Part shown: one piece after another, positions 23,261-32,107 of the stretch
Position numbering within the stretch: position 1 is the first letter of the stretch
Layout of the letters: each line of letters opens with the position of its first letter
Assembly (NCBI GenBank): GCA_014859105.1
Contig: JACUUX010000027.1
Location: 1-34,845 of the forward strand
Source: Nitrospirota bacterium
GTDB taxonomy: Bacteria > Nitrospirota > Thermodesulfovibrionia > Thermodesulfovibrionales > SM23-35
DNA: 34,845 nt
Direction: 5' to 3'
The notes under the pieces: model-generated
What the model was told of the DNA's origin: nothing
Databases searched by the model: none
Seen by the model: the letters and a program-made list of their open reading frames with translations, nothing else
Position numbers and translations under genes: made by a program

Positions 23261-23917
23261 TTAATTCTCTTTTATTGTAGAAATTGCATATTCTGCCCAT
23301 TGCTCTACAGATTTCCTCTGAAAATCGCTTTTAATATAAATACTTACATTTTCTTTATTGCCACGCAGTTTTTCCAAAAAAGGGACTGCAGGTTTATAAC
23401 CAACCTCTCCCATGGCCCATGCTGCTAAGCCGAGAATCTCTACATCGTCACTCTGGAAAACCGATAATAATTTTTCTTTGAAAAAATCCACTGATTCAGC
23501 CATCTTCTCTCCCAACCTTCCTATTCCCCACAGACAACCTTTAACAAGAGGGGGTTCTTCGATAGTATGTGCTATCATCATACTTCCATAAGGGTCAATT
23601 AAAACAGGTATATTTGCTATAATTTCTGCGATAGTTTGAGGGGCATTCCAGCCGATTCCACCTGATTCGTCATTTATAGACCAGAACAGGTTTCTTATAT
23701 ATTCCCGAACCTTTTTTTCACGTCCCGATTCCCACCATTTTTTCATGATTTTCGCAAAAGTTTCAATAGCCGGCCAGCGGAGCTTTTCATCAATTTCGTA
23801 AAGCCGGAACCGGACTTCTTTCCAGTAATTTCTGTCCGCCTCGCATAAATCAACAAGGCGATCATAATCTCTGTTTTCTAAAAGCTCTCTAATGTGTTTT
23901 CTTACAGATTTATCCAT
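23261..23917 (-). CDS. HEAT-repeat protein (DVU0298-like), second copy
   Basis: 218 residues from the ATG at 23917 (longer readings start at 23944). It is an all-helical HEAT array: KHIRELLENRDYDRLVDLCE, then EKLRWPAIETFAKI, GWNAPQTIAEIIANIP, GCLWGIGRLGEKMA and LAAWAMGEVGYKPAVPFLEK. It aligns along its whole length with the C-terminal half of the protein at 15750 but lacks the zinc ribbon. The two lie outside and inside the dsr cluster on opposite strands. A TATAAT lies 9 nt before the ATG at 23917 and no Shine-Dalgarno is visible, so the transcript may be leaderless. Function unknown. Confidence 0.75.
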   Translation of the reverse strand: MDKSVRKHIRELLENRDYDRLVDLCEADRNYWKEVRFRLYEIDEKLRWPAIETFAKIMKKWWESGREKKVREYIRNLFWSINDESGGIGWNAPQTIAEIIANIPVLIDPYGSMMIAHTIEEPPLVKGCLWGIGRLGEKMAESVDFFKEKLLSVFQSDDVEILGLAAWAMGEVGYKPAVPFLEKLRGNKENVSIYIKSDFQRKSVEQWAEYAISTIKEN

Positions 23918-24064
23918 GTTAAGTGTATTATACAGAAATTTCATTTATACAACTTTCGCAGTACAAGACGAAGGGCTCAGTGTGATCCCGAAGGCTTTCG
24001 GGGCTGTCCTTGATTTTTCAAAAGAATCGCTCAATTTACTCATAGCGGCCTCCGTTCCAATGGT

Positions 24065-24220
24065 TGTCATTATCCGGCTTGACCGGATAATCCAGAACCT
24101 TTCTCTGAACAACCCTCTAACCCCCTTTACTAAGGGGGATTCAGAAGGATTCCCGACAAGCGGGAATGACGGCTTAACGTATCAAACATTGGAACAGAGT
24201 TCGTTATGAATTAAAAGGGT
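24065..24220 (+). repeat. Composite GTCATT / CCCCCTTTACTAAGGGGG repeat, copy 2
   Basis: 24118-24185 is identical over 68 nt to 2951-3018, and the block ends TTATGAATTAAAAGGGT, the boundary also seen at 185-208 and, inverted, at 34709. The preceding GTCATTATCCGGCTTGACCG differs from copy 1 but has the same layout. An apparent plus-strand ORF over 23892-24209 comes from this repeat. Confidence 0.85.
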
Positions 24221-24246
24221 GAGGTTAAAAATTGTAATATTTTCTA

Positions 24247-24277
24247 TTTACATTTCTCCCTGAATGGGTGCTATACT
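24247..24277 (+). promoter_or_regulatory. bamA: Candidate promoter of the bamA-lpx operon
   Basis: TTTACA (24247) and TATACT (24272-24277) are 19 nt apart, just before bamA. The -10 box is good and the spacing is long. The ATG lies about 24 nt after the -10, so the leader would be short. Confidence 0.4.
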
Positions 24278-24300
24278 TACAGGGTTTATTTTATTAGAAT

Positions 24301-26550
24301 ATGGAAATGTCTCGATTAAGACTGGTACCTATTTTATTTATTTTATTTACACTTCTAACTTCAGCAACCCCATATGCTGAAGAATTCCCAATCATTAACT
24401 CAATAGAGATAAAAGGACTCAGAAGGATTGAGGAAAGTGCGGTAAAATCGAGGATTACCCAGAAAGTGGGCCAGCCGATATCTCAGGAAGATACAAGCGC
24501 GGATATTAAAGCTATATTTATGATGGGATATTTTGAGGATGTCAGGGCAGAGATTAAACCATTCGAGGGCGGGATAAGGTTAATTTATGTTGTTAAAGAA
24601 AAACCAACGATTGTAAAAATCGACCTGCAGGGCAACAAAGAGTTTGATGATTCAAAACTTAAAGAACAACTGGCTATTACATCCGGTGCGGTTGCTGATT
24701 CAGTTTTGATACAGGACAACGCAAATAAACTCAGGATGTTCTATGAAGAAGAAGGATATTATCTGTCCCGCATAGTGCCTGTTGTTAAAAAAATCAGTCC
24801 CGATGAGGTCGGCTTAACTTATCAGATTCATGAAGGTCCTAAGATAAAAATAAAAAAAATAAATATCGAGGGAAATAAGGCATTATCAGACAAAAAGATA
24901 AAAGGTGTTATGGAGACCAGGGAATGGTGGATTTTTTCATTCATTACTTCCTCAGGCTATTATAAAAAGGAACAAATGGAGTCTGATATAGAAAAAATAA
25001 GAGACCTTTATTTTAATAATGGATTTATCAAGGTAGCCGCTGGAGAACCACAGATTAAACTCATAGAAGATAGAATGTTTATTACGATAACCGTTTCAGA
25101 GGGTGATCAATACAATGTTTCATCAATAGAGATATCCGGCAATAAAGTCTTCAGCCTGGATGAAATAAGAAAAAGGATCACATTGACACCAGGTAAGCCA
25201 TTCAGCAAACAGACACTGGGAAAAGACATTTTTTCCATATCTGAACTCTATTCGGAAAATGGATACGCCCTCATTACAGTGACCCCCGACCTCGTACCCG
25301 AAGAAGATAAAAAACTTGTCAGAGTAATCCTTAATATTGATGAGGGTGAAAGATACAGGATAGGGAGGATTGAGATATCAGGAAACACTAAAACCAGGGA
25401 TAAGATTATCAGGAGAGAGGTCAGATTAGACGAGGGGGACATCTTTAATAGTTCTCTGCTGAGAAGAAGTTATGAAAGGATTAATAATCTTAACTTCTTC
25501 GAAACAGTAGATCTGGCTCCGAAACCTCAACCTGAAGAAAAACTTGTGGATATTGAAATCAAAGTGGAAGAGAGGCCAACAGGCTTTTTCAGCGTAGGCG
25601 GAGGTTACAGTTCTATAGAGAGATTCATTGCAATGGCTGAGTTAACACAGGGCAATTTGTTCGGTAAAGGACAGTTCATTAAAATAAGAGGAGAACTGGG
25701 CGGAAGAACCTCATACTATGACATCACTTTCAGGGAGCCCTGGTTTATGGATAAACCCATTTCATTTTCAACAAGTATTTATAAGACCACGAGAGAGTAC
25801 ATAGAATATCACAAAAAGGCAACAGGATCTGGTATCTCGTTCGGGACGATGCTTTCGGAATACTGGTGGGGCAATATCGCATATAATTTTGAAGATGCCG
25901 AGATATACAATGTTTCTGAAAAGGCTCCAAAAATAATACAAGACCAGAAAGGCAAAAGCGTTACCAGCAGTATTACCCCCTCCTTGGTAAGAGATTCGAG
26001 AGACAATTACCTCGATCCATCGAGGGGGTCGAGGAACTCTGTTTATGTCACATATGCAGGTATAGGAGGAACTAACAACTTTGTAAAGAGCGGGGTTGAT
26101 TCTGCATGGTATTTTCCAATTAAAAGCTCAACTGTCATGCTGAGAGGAAGGTTTGGTTACGCTGCAGGCATCGGTGGTAAAAAATTGCCATTATATGAGA
26201 GATTCTATGTAGGCGGTATATATACCATAAGAGGGCTGGGATTTGGTGAAGCAGGACCGAGGGATGAAGAGACGGGTGACGAAATAGGAGGGACAGAAGA
26301 ATTAATATTTAATCTGGAATATATATTCCCTCTTATCAGTGATATAAGGTTAAAGGGGTTAGTTTTCTTTGATGCAGGAAATGCCTATGATTCATTCCAA
26401 AATTTTGGGGTTTTAAGATATACTACTGGATTAGGTGTGAGATGGATTTCACCCATTGGCCCTGTAAGACTCGAATGGGGTTATAATATCGACAGAAAAC
26501 CAGGGGAAAAATCCGGCAGGTTTGAGTTTGCCTTTGGAACATTCTTCTAA
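24301..26550 (+). CDS. bamA: Outer-membrane assembly factor BamA
   Basis: 749 residues: a signal peptide (LVPILFILFTLLTSATPYAE), five POTRA domains (each near an I-x-I-x-G-N/L-x-x motif, such as INSIEIKGLRRIEES and INIEGNKALSDKKI), then a C-terminal 16-strand barrel ending GRFEFAFGTFF with the terminal phenylalanine used for recognition. The barrel carries FYVGGIYTIRGLGFGEAGPR with the conserved V-R-G-F/L turn. BamA inserts beta-barrel proteins into the outer membrane. The order bamA-skp-lpxD-fabZ-lpxA is the usual one. ATGs at 24301 and 24307 are both possible. Confidence 0.96.
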   Translation: MEMSRLRLVPILFILFTLLTSATPYAEEFPIINSIEIKGLRRIEESAVKSRITQKVGQPISQEDTSADIKAIFMMGYFEDVRAEIKPFEGGIRLIYVVKEKPTIVKIDLQGNKEFDDSKLKEQLAITSGAVADSVLIQDNANKLRMFYEEEGYYLSRIVPVVKKISPDEVGLTYQIHEGPKIKIKKINIEGNKALSDKKIKGVMETREWWIFSFITSSGYYKKEQMESDIEKIRDLYFNNGFIKVAAGEPQIKLIEDRMFITITVSEGDQYNVSSIEISGNKVFSLDEIRKRITLTPGKPFSKQTLGKDIFSISELYSENGYALITVTPDLVPEEDKKLVRVILNIDEGERYRIGRIEISGNTKTRDKIIRREVRLDEGDIFNSSLLRRSYERINNLNFFETVDLAPKPQPEEKLVDIEIKVEERPTGFFSVGGGYSSIERFIAMAELTQGNLFGKGQFIKIRGELGGRTSYYDITFREPWFMDKPISFSTSIYKTTREYIEYHKKATGSGISFGTMLSEYWWGNIAYNFEDAEIYNVSEKAPKIIQDQKGKSVTSSITPSLVRDSRDNYLDPSRGSRNSVYVTYAGIGGTNNFVKSGVDSAWYFPIKSSTVMLRGRFGYAAGIGGKKLPLYERFYVGGIYTIRGLGFGEAGPRDEETGDEIGGTEELIFNLEYIFPLISDIRLKGLVFFDAGNAYDSFQNFGVLRYTTGLGVRWISPIGPVRLEWGYNIDRKPGEKSGRFEFAFGTFF

Positions 26551-26581
26551 ATATTTATAAACAAACAAATAAGGAGGATAG

Positions 26582-27127
26582 ATGAAAAGATTCACATTTA
26601 AAAAAATATCCACTCTTTGCTCTTTGATCTTTGCTCTTTGCCTTTTTCCTGTTATCTCTTATGCGGCAGAACAGACAAAGATAGGGTTAATAGATGTTCA
26701 GAAGATTCTGAATGAATCTGATGCTGGTAAAAAAGCAAAAACTGATCTTGAGTCCATTATAAGATCGAAACAGTCAATCATCGATGAGAAAGGCAGGACG
26801 ATTGAGAAATTAAAAAGTGAATTGGAAAAACAGGCATCTGTCCTTTCAGCAGAAGCAAAAAAAACCAAAGAGGACGAATTAGAGAAGTTTATAAAAGAAT
26901 ATCAGCGGCTTGTTCAAGATTCTCAAGCAGAAGTCAAAAAGAAAGAAGCTGAACTGACTGATGCGATTTTAAAAGAAGTTCACGAAATCGTTAATAAAAT
27001 GGGAGAGGAGGAAGGTTACTCTATAATATTTGAGCACGGTATGGTCTTGTATTCAGACAAAGAAATGGATATTACAGATGCTGTTTTAAAAAAATATAAT
27101 GAGTCAAAAGTTGAAACGAAAAAATAG
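26582..27127 (+). CDS. skp: OmpH/Skp-family periplasmic chaperone
   Basis: 181 residues with a signal peptide ending near SYAAEQ and a long coiled-coil (residues about 50-135), the tentacles that hold unfolded outer-membrane proteins. The [20 protein letters not shown] start and the C-terminal strand [20 protein letters not shown] fit the family. AAGGAGG precedes the ATG. The signal peptide core is encoded by a tandem CTCTTTG repeat (26613-26642). Its stop overlaps the GTG of lpxD by one base. Confidence 0.9.
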   Translation: MKRFTFKKISTLCSLIFALCLFPVISYAAEQTKIGLIDVQKILNESDAGKKAKTDLESIIRSKQSIIDEKGRTIEKLKSELEKQASVLSAEAKKTKEDELEKFIKEYQRLVQDSQAEVKKKEAELTDAILKEVHEIVNKMGEEEGYSIIFEHGMVLYSDKEMDITDAVLKKYNESKVETKK

Positions 27128-28152
27128 TGAAGCTCAAGGAACTCGCATCTCTGATTAATGGTGAAATCATAGGCAATCATGATATCGAAATCACCGGGGT
27201 ATCAGGAATACATGAAGCACGAGAGGGATATATCACGTTTATCTCTTCTAAAAAATATTTAAAAGACCTCTCAAGTTGTAAAGCTTCGTGTGTAATTGTA
27301 AAAGAACCTGCATATGGATTAAATATTACCCAGCTAAAAGTATCAAACCCGTATCTGGCTTTTGCAAAACTGCTTGAACATTTCTACATAAAAAAGCGCG
27401 AACCTATTGGCATAAGCAGGGATTCCCTTATCTCAGATAAAGCACAGATAGCGGACAATGTATCGATTTTCCCGTTTTCTTATGTAGCAGATGACGCTTC
27501 AATTGGTAAAGGAACCGTAATATATCCTTTTGTATTTATAGGCGAAGACAGTTCAATTGGAGAAGGATGTATTATTTATCCCCATGTAACTATTAGGGAG
27601 AAAGTCAAAATAGGTAACGGTGTTATTATACATTCGGGTTCTGTAATTGGTTCTGATGGTTTTGGATATGTTTTTGAGGAAAACAGATACTACAAGATAC
27701 CACAGGTCGGCGGCGTGATAATTGAAGACAATGTTGAGATAGGTTCTAATGTATCTGTTGACAGGGCAACAACAGGGAATACGATAATAGGTAAAGGCAC
27801 CAAGATAGATAACCTTGTTCAGATAGCTCATAATGTCAAAATAGGCAGGAACTCAATAATTGTTGCACAGGTTGCAATCGGCGGCAGCACAGAAATAGGT
27901 GATTTTGTGACTCTGGCCGGTCAGGTAGGAGTCTCTGATCATGCAAAAATAGACTCTGCAACAACAATAGGAGCTCAATCAGGCGTGATGGGTCACCTTA
28001 CAAAAGGATCATATTCAGGTACTCCGGCCATTCCACATAGAGACTGGTTAAAAGCTGAGGCCTTATTTTCAAAACTGCCAGAACTTCATAAAAAAATAAG
28101 GGAAATGGAAGAAAAAATAAAGGAACTCGAAAGGAGGGTGCCGAATGATTGA
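27127..28152 (+). CDS. lpxD: UDP-3-O-acylglucosamine N-acyltransferase LpxD
   Basis: 341 residues beginning at a GTG that shares a base with the skp stop. An N-terminal uridine-binding domain is followed by left-handed beta-helix hexapeptide repeats (I-G-x-G-x-x-I pattern from about residue 105) and a C-terminal coiled helix. The catalytic histidine lies in [12 protein letters not shown], with [20 protein letters not shown] typical of LpxD. It adds the second acyl chain to lipid A precursors. The last 8 nt overlap fabZ. Confidence 0.96.
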   Translation: MKLKELASLINGEIIGNHDIEITGVSGIHEAREGYITFISSKKYLKDLSSCKASCVIVKEPAYGLNITQLKVSNPYLAFAKLLEHFYIKKREPIGISRDSLISDKAQIADNVSIFPFSYVADDASIGKGTVIYPFVFIGEDSSIGEGCIIYPHVTIREKVKIGNGVIIHSGSVIGSDGFGYVFEENRYYKIPQVGGVIIEDNVEIGSNVSVDRATTGNTIIGKGTKIDNLVQIAHNVKIGRNSIIVAQVAIGGSTEIGDFVTLAGQVGVSDHAKIDSATTIGAQSGVMGHLTKGSYSGTPAIPHRDWLKAEALFSKLPELHKKIREMEEKIKELERRVPND

Positions 28153-28579
28153 CATAAAAGGGATACAGAAACTTTTGCCCCACAGATATCCTTTTCTAAT
28201 GGTAGACAGAATTCTTGAGATAAAAGCGGGCGTAGAAGCTATAGGGATAAAAAATGTCACAATTAATGAAGAATTTTTTCAGGGACATTTCCCCGGCCAC
28301 CCCATAATGCCAGGTGTTTTAATAATAGAGGCAATGGCTCAGGTAGCCGGAATACTTGCTTTCCGTTCAGATTCTTATGTTGGCAAATCTGTTTATTTTA
28401 TGAGTATAGAAAAAGCAAAATTCAGAAAACCTGTGGTCCCCGGAGATCAACTTAAATTTATAGTCAATGTACTCCAGCGGAGAGGTAATGTCTGGAAATT
28501 TTCTGGTACTGCATATGTTGATGAAAAGGTGGTCGCAGAGGCTGAATTTACAGCAATGGTAGCAGACAGCGAAATATAG
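28145..28579 (+). CDS. fabZ: 3-hydroxyacyl-ACP dehydratase FabZ
   Basis: 144 residues with the hot-dog fold motif [19 protein letters not shown], containing the catalytic histidine and glutamate. FabZ dehydrates 3-hydroxyacyl-ACP, and its place between lpxD and lpxA balances fatty acid and lipid A synthesis from a shared substrate. The overlap with lpxD and the 3-nt gap to lpxA imply one transcript. Confidence 0.96.
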   Translation: MIDIKGIQKLLPHRYPFLMVDRILEIKAGVEAIGIKNVTINEEFFQGHFPGHPIMPGVLIIEAMAQVAGILAFRSDSYVGKSVYFMSIEKAKFRKPVVPGDQLKFIVNVLQRRGNVWKFSGTAYVDEKVVAEAEFTAMVADSEI

Positions 28580-28582
28580 GGC

Positions 28583-29362
28583 ATGGGTAAGGAAATTCAT
28601 CCAACAGCAATTATAGCTCCTGATGCAGAAATCGAAGGAGGAACTTATATCGGGCCCTTCTGCATCATAAATGAAGGAGTCCATATAAAAAAGGGAACCA
28701 GACTTATATCAAATGTAATCATAGAAGGCAAAAGTGAAATAGGGGAAAACTGCGTAATATACCCGTTTACCACCATTGGCCTTCCGCCTCAGGATCTTAA
28801 ATATAAGGGCGAAAAGACAGGAGTAAGGATAGGCAACAATAATATAATCCGTGAATACATAACTATACACAGGGCATCTGTCAGTGGAGACGGAGTAACC
28901 GAAATTGGAGATAATAATTTCCTTATGGCTTATGTGCATATTGCACACGACTGTAAAATCGGGAATTCTGTAATTATGGCAAACATTGCCACCCTGGCTG
29001 GTCATGTAATTGTAGAAGATTTTGCAGTAATTGGCGGCCTTGTGGCAGTGCATCAGTTTACGAGAATTGGAGCTTATTCAATGATTGGTGGATTTAGTGG
29101 AGTAGGGCAGGACATCCCTCCTTATATGATAGCTTCTGGAGCAAGGGCAAAGCTGTTCGGACTCAATACCATCGGTCTGAAACGGCACGGTTTCCCGGAT
29201 TCGACAATAAACGAACTTAAAAAGGCATATAAGATTCTATTCAGGGAAAAACATACAATGAAAGAAGCTATAAAGAAAATACAGGAAGAACTCCCTTATA
29301 CTGAACAGATAAAACATCTCATTGAGTTTATACAGAAAAATAAAAGAGGCATATGTAGATAA
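28583..29362 (+). CDS. lpxA: UDP-N-acetylglucosamine O-acyltransferase LpxA
   Basis: 259 residues: a hexapeptide-repeat beta-helix (IGPFCIINEGVHIKKGT onward) with the catalytic histidine in MAYVHIAHDCKIGNS, the HQFTRIGAYSMIGGFSGVGQ D/I segment and a C-terminal helical domain (GLKRHGFPDSTINELKKAYK). It carries out the first step of lipid A synthesis. 29363-29510 is a repeat-bearing gap before lpxI. Confidence 0.97.
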   Translation: MGKEIHPTAIIAPDAEIEGGTYIGPFCIINEGVHIKKGTRLISNVIIEGKSEIGENCVIYPFTTIGLPPQDLKYKGEKTGVRIGNNNIIREYITIHRASVSGDGVTEIGDNNFLMAYVHIAHDCKIGNSVIMANIATLAGHVIVEDFAVIGGLVAVHQFTRIGAYSMIGGFSGVGQDIPPYMIASGARAKLFGLNTIGLKRHGFPDSTINELKKAYKILFREKHTMKEAIKKIQEELPYTEQIKHLIEFIQKNKRGICR

Positions 29363-29432
29363 TGATTCAGTGCCCGTTCTAATAAACGCCTCTACAGAAC
29401 TGTTTTATCAGTCTATCAGACCTAAAATAAAT

Positions 29433-29493
29433 GTCATTCCAGCTTGTCTGGAATCTTTCTTAAAAAGAGGGATTCCGAACAAGTCGGAATGAC
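29433..29493. repeat. GTCATTCCAGCTTGTCTGGAAT repeat pair
   Basis: GTCATTCCAGCTTGTCTGGA plus AT is followed by GATTCCGAACAAGTCGGAAT plus GAC. Together they form a large inverted repeat with two internal palindromes, in the lpxA-lpxI gap. Confidence 0.8.
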
Positions 29494-29510
29494 CGGGAAA
29501 AGATATTTCC

Positions 29511-30335
29511 ATGACGAAAAAATTGGGCCTAATTGCAGGCACGGGCAAACTCCCGATGGCTATTGCAAGTGAGGCAAAGGCACAGGGCTATAAAGTTATA
29601 GCAATTGCACTTGATCCACTTGCTGATAAATCACTTTCTTCTTATGTGGATGATATCAAATGGGTAAATGTTGGCAAATTCGGTGAGATCATAAATTCTC
29701 TAAAAAAGAACGGAATTAAAGAAGCTGTGATGGCCGGGAAAGTATCAAAGTCACTGCTTTACAAAAGCAAAATAAAACCTGATTTAAGGGCAGTTAAACT
29801 CCTCTTTTCCCTTAAAGACAGAAGTGATGATTCGATCCTTTTAGCAATCACTAATGAGCTAAAAAAAGATGGCATTAAACTTTTCGATATAACTGTTTTC
29901 AGTTCAGATATTCTCACACCTGAAGGAGTACTTACAAAAACCAGCCCCACATCTGACGAGTGGAAAGACGTGGCATTCGGATGGAAGATTGCCAAAGATA
30001 TCGGCAGACTGGACATAGGACAAACTGTTGTGGTCAAAGACCGGGCTGTAATGGCCGTTGAAGCTATTGAGGGAACGGATGAGGCAATAAAAAGAGGAGG
30101 TGCCCTTGCCGGTGAAGGTGCGGTAATAGTGAAAGTCAGCAAACCGAATCAGGACATGAGATTTGATGTGCCTGTAGTGGGTCTGGACACCTTAAAATCA
30201 ATGATTGAAATTAAAGCAAGAGTTTTATGTGTAGAATCGCTAAAAAGCATAATCCTTGAAAAGGATAAAATAATTGAAGAATCAGATAATGCAGGCATAG
30301 CTGTTGTAGGATATACAGATCAAAAGGATAAATAG
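29511..30335 (+). CDS. lpxI: UDP-2,3-diacylglucosamine pyrophosphatase LpxI (DUF1009)
   Basis: 274 residues with LGLIAGTGKLPMAIASEAKA at the start and the C-terminal domain containing AVMAVEAIEGTDEAIKRGG and DVPVVGLDTLKSM, typical of LpxI. It hydrolyses UDP-2,3-diacylglucosamine to lipid X, replacing LpxH. Position just after lpxA is the normal one for LpxI in non-enteric Gram-negatives. Confidence 0.93.
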   Translation: MTKKLGLIAGTGKLPMAIASEAKAQGYKVIAIALDPLADKSLSSYVDDIKWVNVGKFGEIINSLKKNGIKEAVMAGKVSKSLLYKSKIKPDLRAVKLLFSLKDRSDDSILLAITNELKKDGIKLFDITVFSSDILTPEGVLTKTSPTSDEWKDVAFGWKIAKDIGRLDIGQTVVVKDRAVMAVEAIEGTDEAIKRGGALAGEGAVIVKVSKPNQDMRFDVPVVGLDTLKSMIEIKARVLCVESLKSIILEKDKIIEESDNAGIAVVGYTDQKDK

Positions 30336-30366
30336 CCATATCAACTGCCGATATAATCACTTTTGT

Positions 30367-31209
30367 ATGAAGAACCTCTGGAGCATAAGGATGAGGGCAT
30401 CAAAAGCAGTCCAAAGTCCGAGGTCCAAAGTCCAAAGTCCAAATAGAAAAATTCCTGAAATTCATATTTCAGGCGCAGAAGGTCTTTATGAAAAGTCAGA
30501 TATAGAAAGGATTTTGGAGAGATACATCAAGAGGGCATTCAAACACCCTAAAGGAACGGCTGATAAAGTTGTCATTACTATCGAAGATATAAAACAAATG
30601 CCGAGGATGATAAGGTCGTTACCTGTAAGTACCGTCAAATGCAGGACACCTGCTGAAGGGAAAGTTATAATAGCAAAGATTCTTCAATCAATAGGCATAC
30701 CAAACAGGTCTATTGAAATCGCTTTTGAAATAATAAAAGAAGGTAACATGAGAGGAGCGGCAATTATTACAGCAGAGAAAGGCGATCGGCTTGAGCCTGA
30801 CAGAGAAAGAGGAGTGAGGGTATCCCGGCTGGGGATAAATAAATCTGCATTGAAGGTGCTTTCATTAAGACTTTCAAAATATGGGATCGACAAAGATGTA
30901 GTGAAGGAGGCCGTTATCCTTGCATCAAAGGTCTTATCCTGCAAGAATATATTAGCCGAAGTATGTGTGTCTGATGACCCTTATTATACAACCGGTTATG
31001 TAGCATCTAAAAAGTTTGGTTATTTGAGGATACCCCATATCAAACACGAGGGAAGCAAAATTGGAGGGAGGGCGTTTTTTGTTAAGGAAGTGACTCATGT
31101 TGACGAGATAAAAGACTACCTTGAAAAAAAGGCTGTAATGATTGATAAAGTCGCTCCCTGTAAAGGTACAGTTTCGATCAATGAAATCCTCGGTAATAAT
31201 TATATATAA
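30367..31209 (+). CDS. bioW: 6-carboxyhexanoate-CoA ligase BioW (pimeloyl-CoA synthetase)
   Basis: 280 residues, with family signatures SIRMRASK at the N terminus, HISGAEGLYE, KVVITIEDI, RGVRVSRLGIN and DDPYYTTGYVASKKFGYLRI. BioW joins pimelate to CoA with ATP, starting one route to biotin. No other bio gene lies in the window. Between RASK and HISGAE, where family members are nearly contiguous, a tandem CCAAAGT repeat inserts about 17 residues (AVQSPRSKVQSPNRKIP). The end overlaps the DagK-like gene by 29 nt. Confidence 0.9.
   Translation: MKNLWSIRMRASKAVQSPRSKVQSPNRKIPEIHISGAEGLYEKSDIERILERYIKRAFKHPKGTADKVVITIEDIKQMPRMIRSLPVSTVKCRTPAEGKVIIAKILQSIGIPNRSIEIAFEIIKEGNMRGAAIITAEKGDRLEPDRERGVRVSRLGINKSALKVLSLRLSKYGIDKDVVKEAVILASKVLSCKNILAEVCVSDDPYYTTGYVASKKFGYLRIPHIKHEGSKIGGRAFFVKEVTHVDEIKDYLEKKAVMIDKVAPCKGTVSINEILGNNYI
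30408..30440 (+). repeat. Tandem AGTCCAAAGTCC repeat inside bioW
   Basis: The unit TCCAAAG appears four times with small changes (one as TCCGAGG). It reads in frame as QSPRSKVQSP near the N terminus of BioW and resembles a mobile tandem repeat. Confidence 0.75.
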
Positions 31210-32107
31210 CCCTGTAGCAAAAAGGGCCTCGCGGAAAAAAGTTGAACAAGCTCTCCATTATCTGAAATCAAAAGGATATGGAGTTGAAGTATTTTCAACT
31301 GAACGGAAAGGGCATGCAGAGTATCTTGCAGGAGAAGGAGTTAAAAAACTGCCTTCTTTAATTATAGCAGCAGGCGGCGATGGAACATTCAATGAGGTAG
31401 TAAACGGTATTGCAGGGTCAAAAGTGCCACTTGCTATAATGCCTCTCGGAACTACAAACGTACTCGCTAAAGAAATCGGTGCGCCCGAAAATGTGAAAGG
31501 TGCAATAGAATTCGCTTTGAGCAGAAATCCAAGAAATATTTCACTCGGAAAGATTGTTCTGAGTTCAGAGAAAAATGGAAATAATCCCCCCTCACCCCCC
31601 TTTAGTGAAGGGGGGCAGGGGGGATTTCGTTATTTTGTTTTAATGGCTGGTATAGGGTATGACGGTGAAACAGTCTTTGGCATTAATGAGAGGCTGAAAA
31701 GAATTTCGGGTAAAGGTTCATACATTTTTAGCGGGATAAAGACCCTAATTACATTTAATCCCGGGGAATTAATATTTGATATTAACGGCAAGACTTATTC
31801 CGGATATTCTGCAATAATAGGTAAGGCAGCAAAATATGGAGGTAATTTCAAGATTACACCTGATGCGAAACTTTCTGACCCGGCTTTTTATATATGTCTT
31901 TTTAAAGGTAAAAAACGTCTTGATATTATAAGGTATGTCATGGGGATCTTGACAGGAAGGCATTTGAGATTTAAAGATGTAGAATATTTACAGGCAAAAG
32001 CTGTAGAAGTTAAGGGCAAATCGCACATACAGATGGATGGCGACTATTTCGGGATGACACCTGCACAGATAGAAGTGGCACCTGATATGGTTAACCTGGT
32101 TTTTTAA
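31181..32107 (+). CDS. Diacylglycerol kinase / YegS-like lipid kinase family protein
   Basis: 308 residues from the ATG at 31181. A TTG-initiated reading from 31142 lies within bioW. The N-terminal kinase domain begins VIIIYNPVAKRASRKKVEQA, with the nucleotide motif AAGGDGTFNEVVNG and PLGTTNVLAKEIG. The C-terminal domain follows. Such enzymes phosphorylate diacylglycerol or related lipids. At about residues 135-148 an in-frame palindrome adds NPPSPPFSEGGQGGF. The 3' end overlaps the convergent mnmA by 17 nt. Confidence 0.9.
   Translation: MKSSVIIIYNPVAKRASRKKVEQALHYLKSKGYGVEVFSTERKGHAEYLAGEGVKKLPSLIIAAGGDGTFNEVVNGIAGSKVPLAIMPLGTTNVLAKEIGAPENVKGAIEFALSRNPRNISLGKIVLSSEKNGNNPPSPPFSEGGQGGFRYFVLMAGIGYDGETVFGINERLKRISGKGSYIFSGIKTLITFNPGELIFDINGKTYSGYSAIIGKAAKYGGNFKITPDAKLSDPAFYICLFKGKKRLDIIRYVMGILTGRHLRFKDVEYLQAKAVEVKGKSHIQMDGDYFGMTPAQIEVAPDMVNLVF
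31583..31625. repeat. CCCCCCTCACCCCCC / GGGGGG palindrome inside the DagK-like gene
   Basis: ATCCCCCCTCACCCCCCTTT pairs with AAGGGGGGCAGGGGGGAT around AGTG. It reads in frame as NPPSPPFSEGGQGG between kinase strands. Confidence 0.85.

Noticed and set aside
23892-24209. 105-residue plus-strand ORF upstream of bamA
   Set aside because: It reads through the dispersed repeat that is identical to 2951-3018 and has no ribosome-binding site.
30408-30440. CCAAAGT units as a CRISPR or VNTR array
   Set aside because: The units are contiguous, without spacers, inside a coding gene, with no cas genes nearby.
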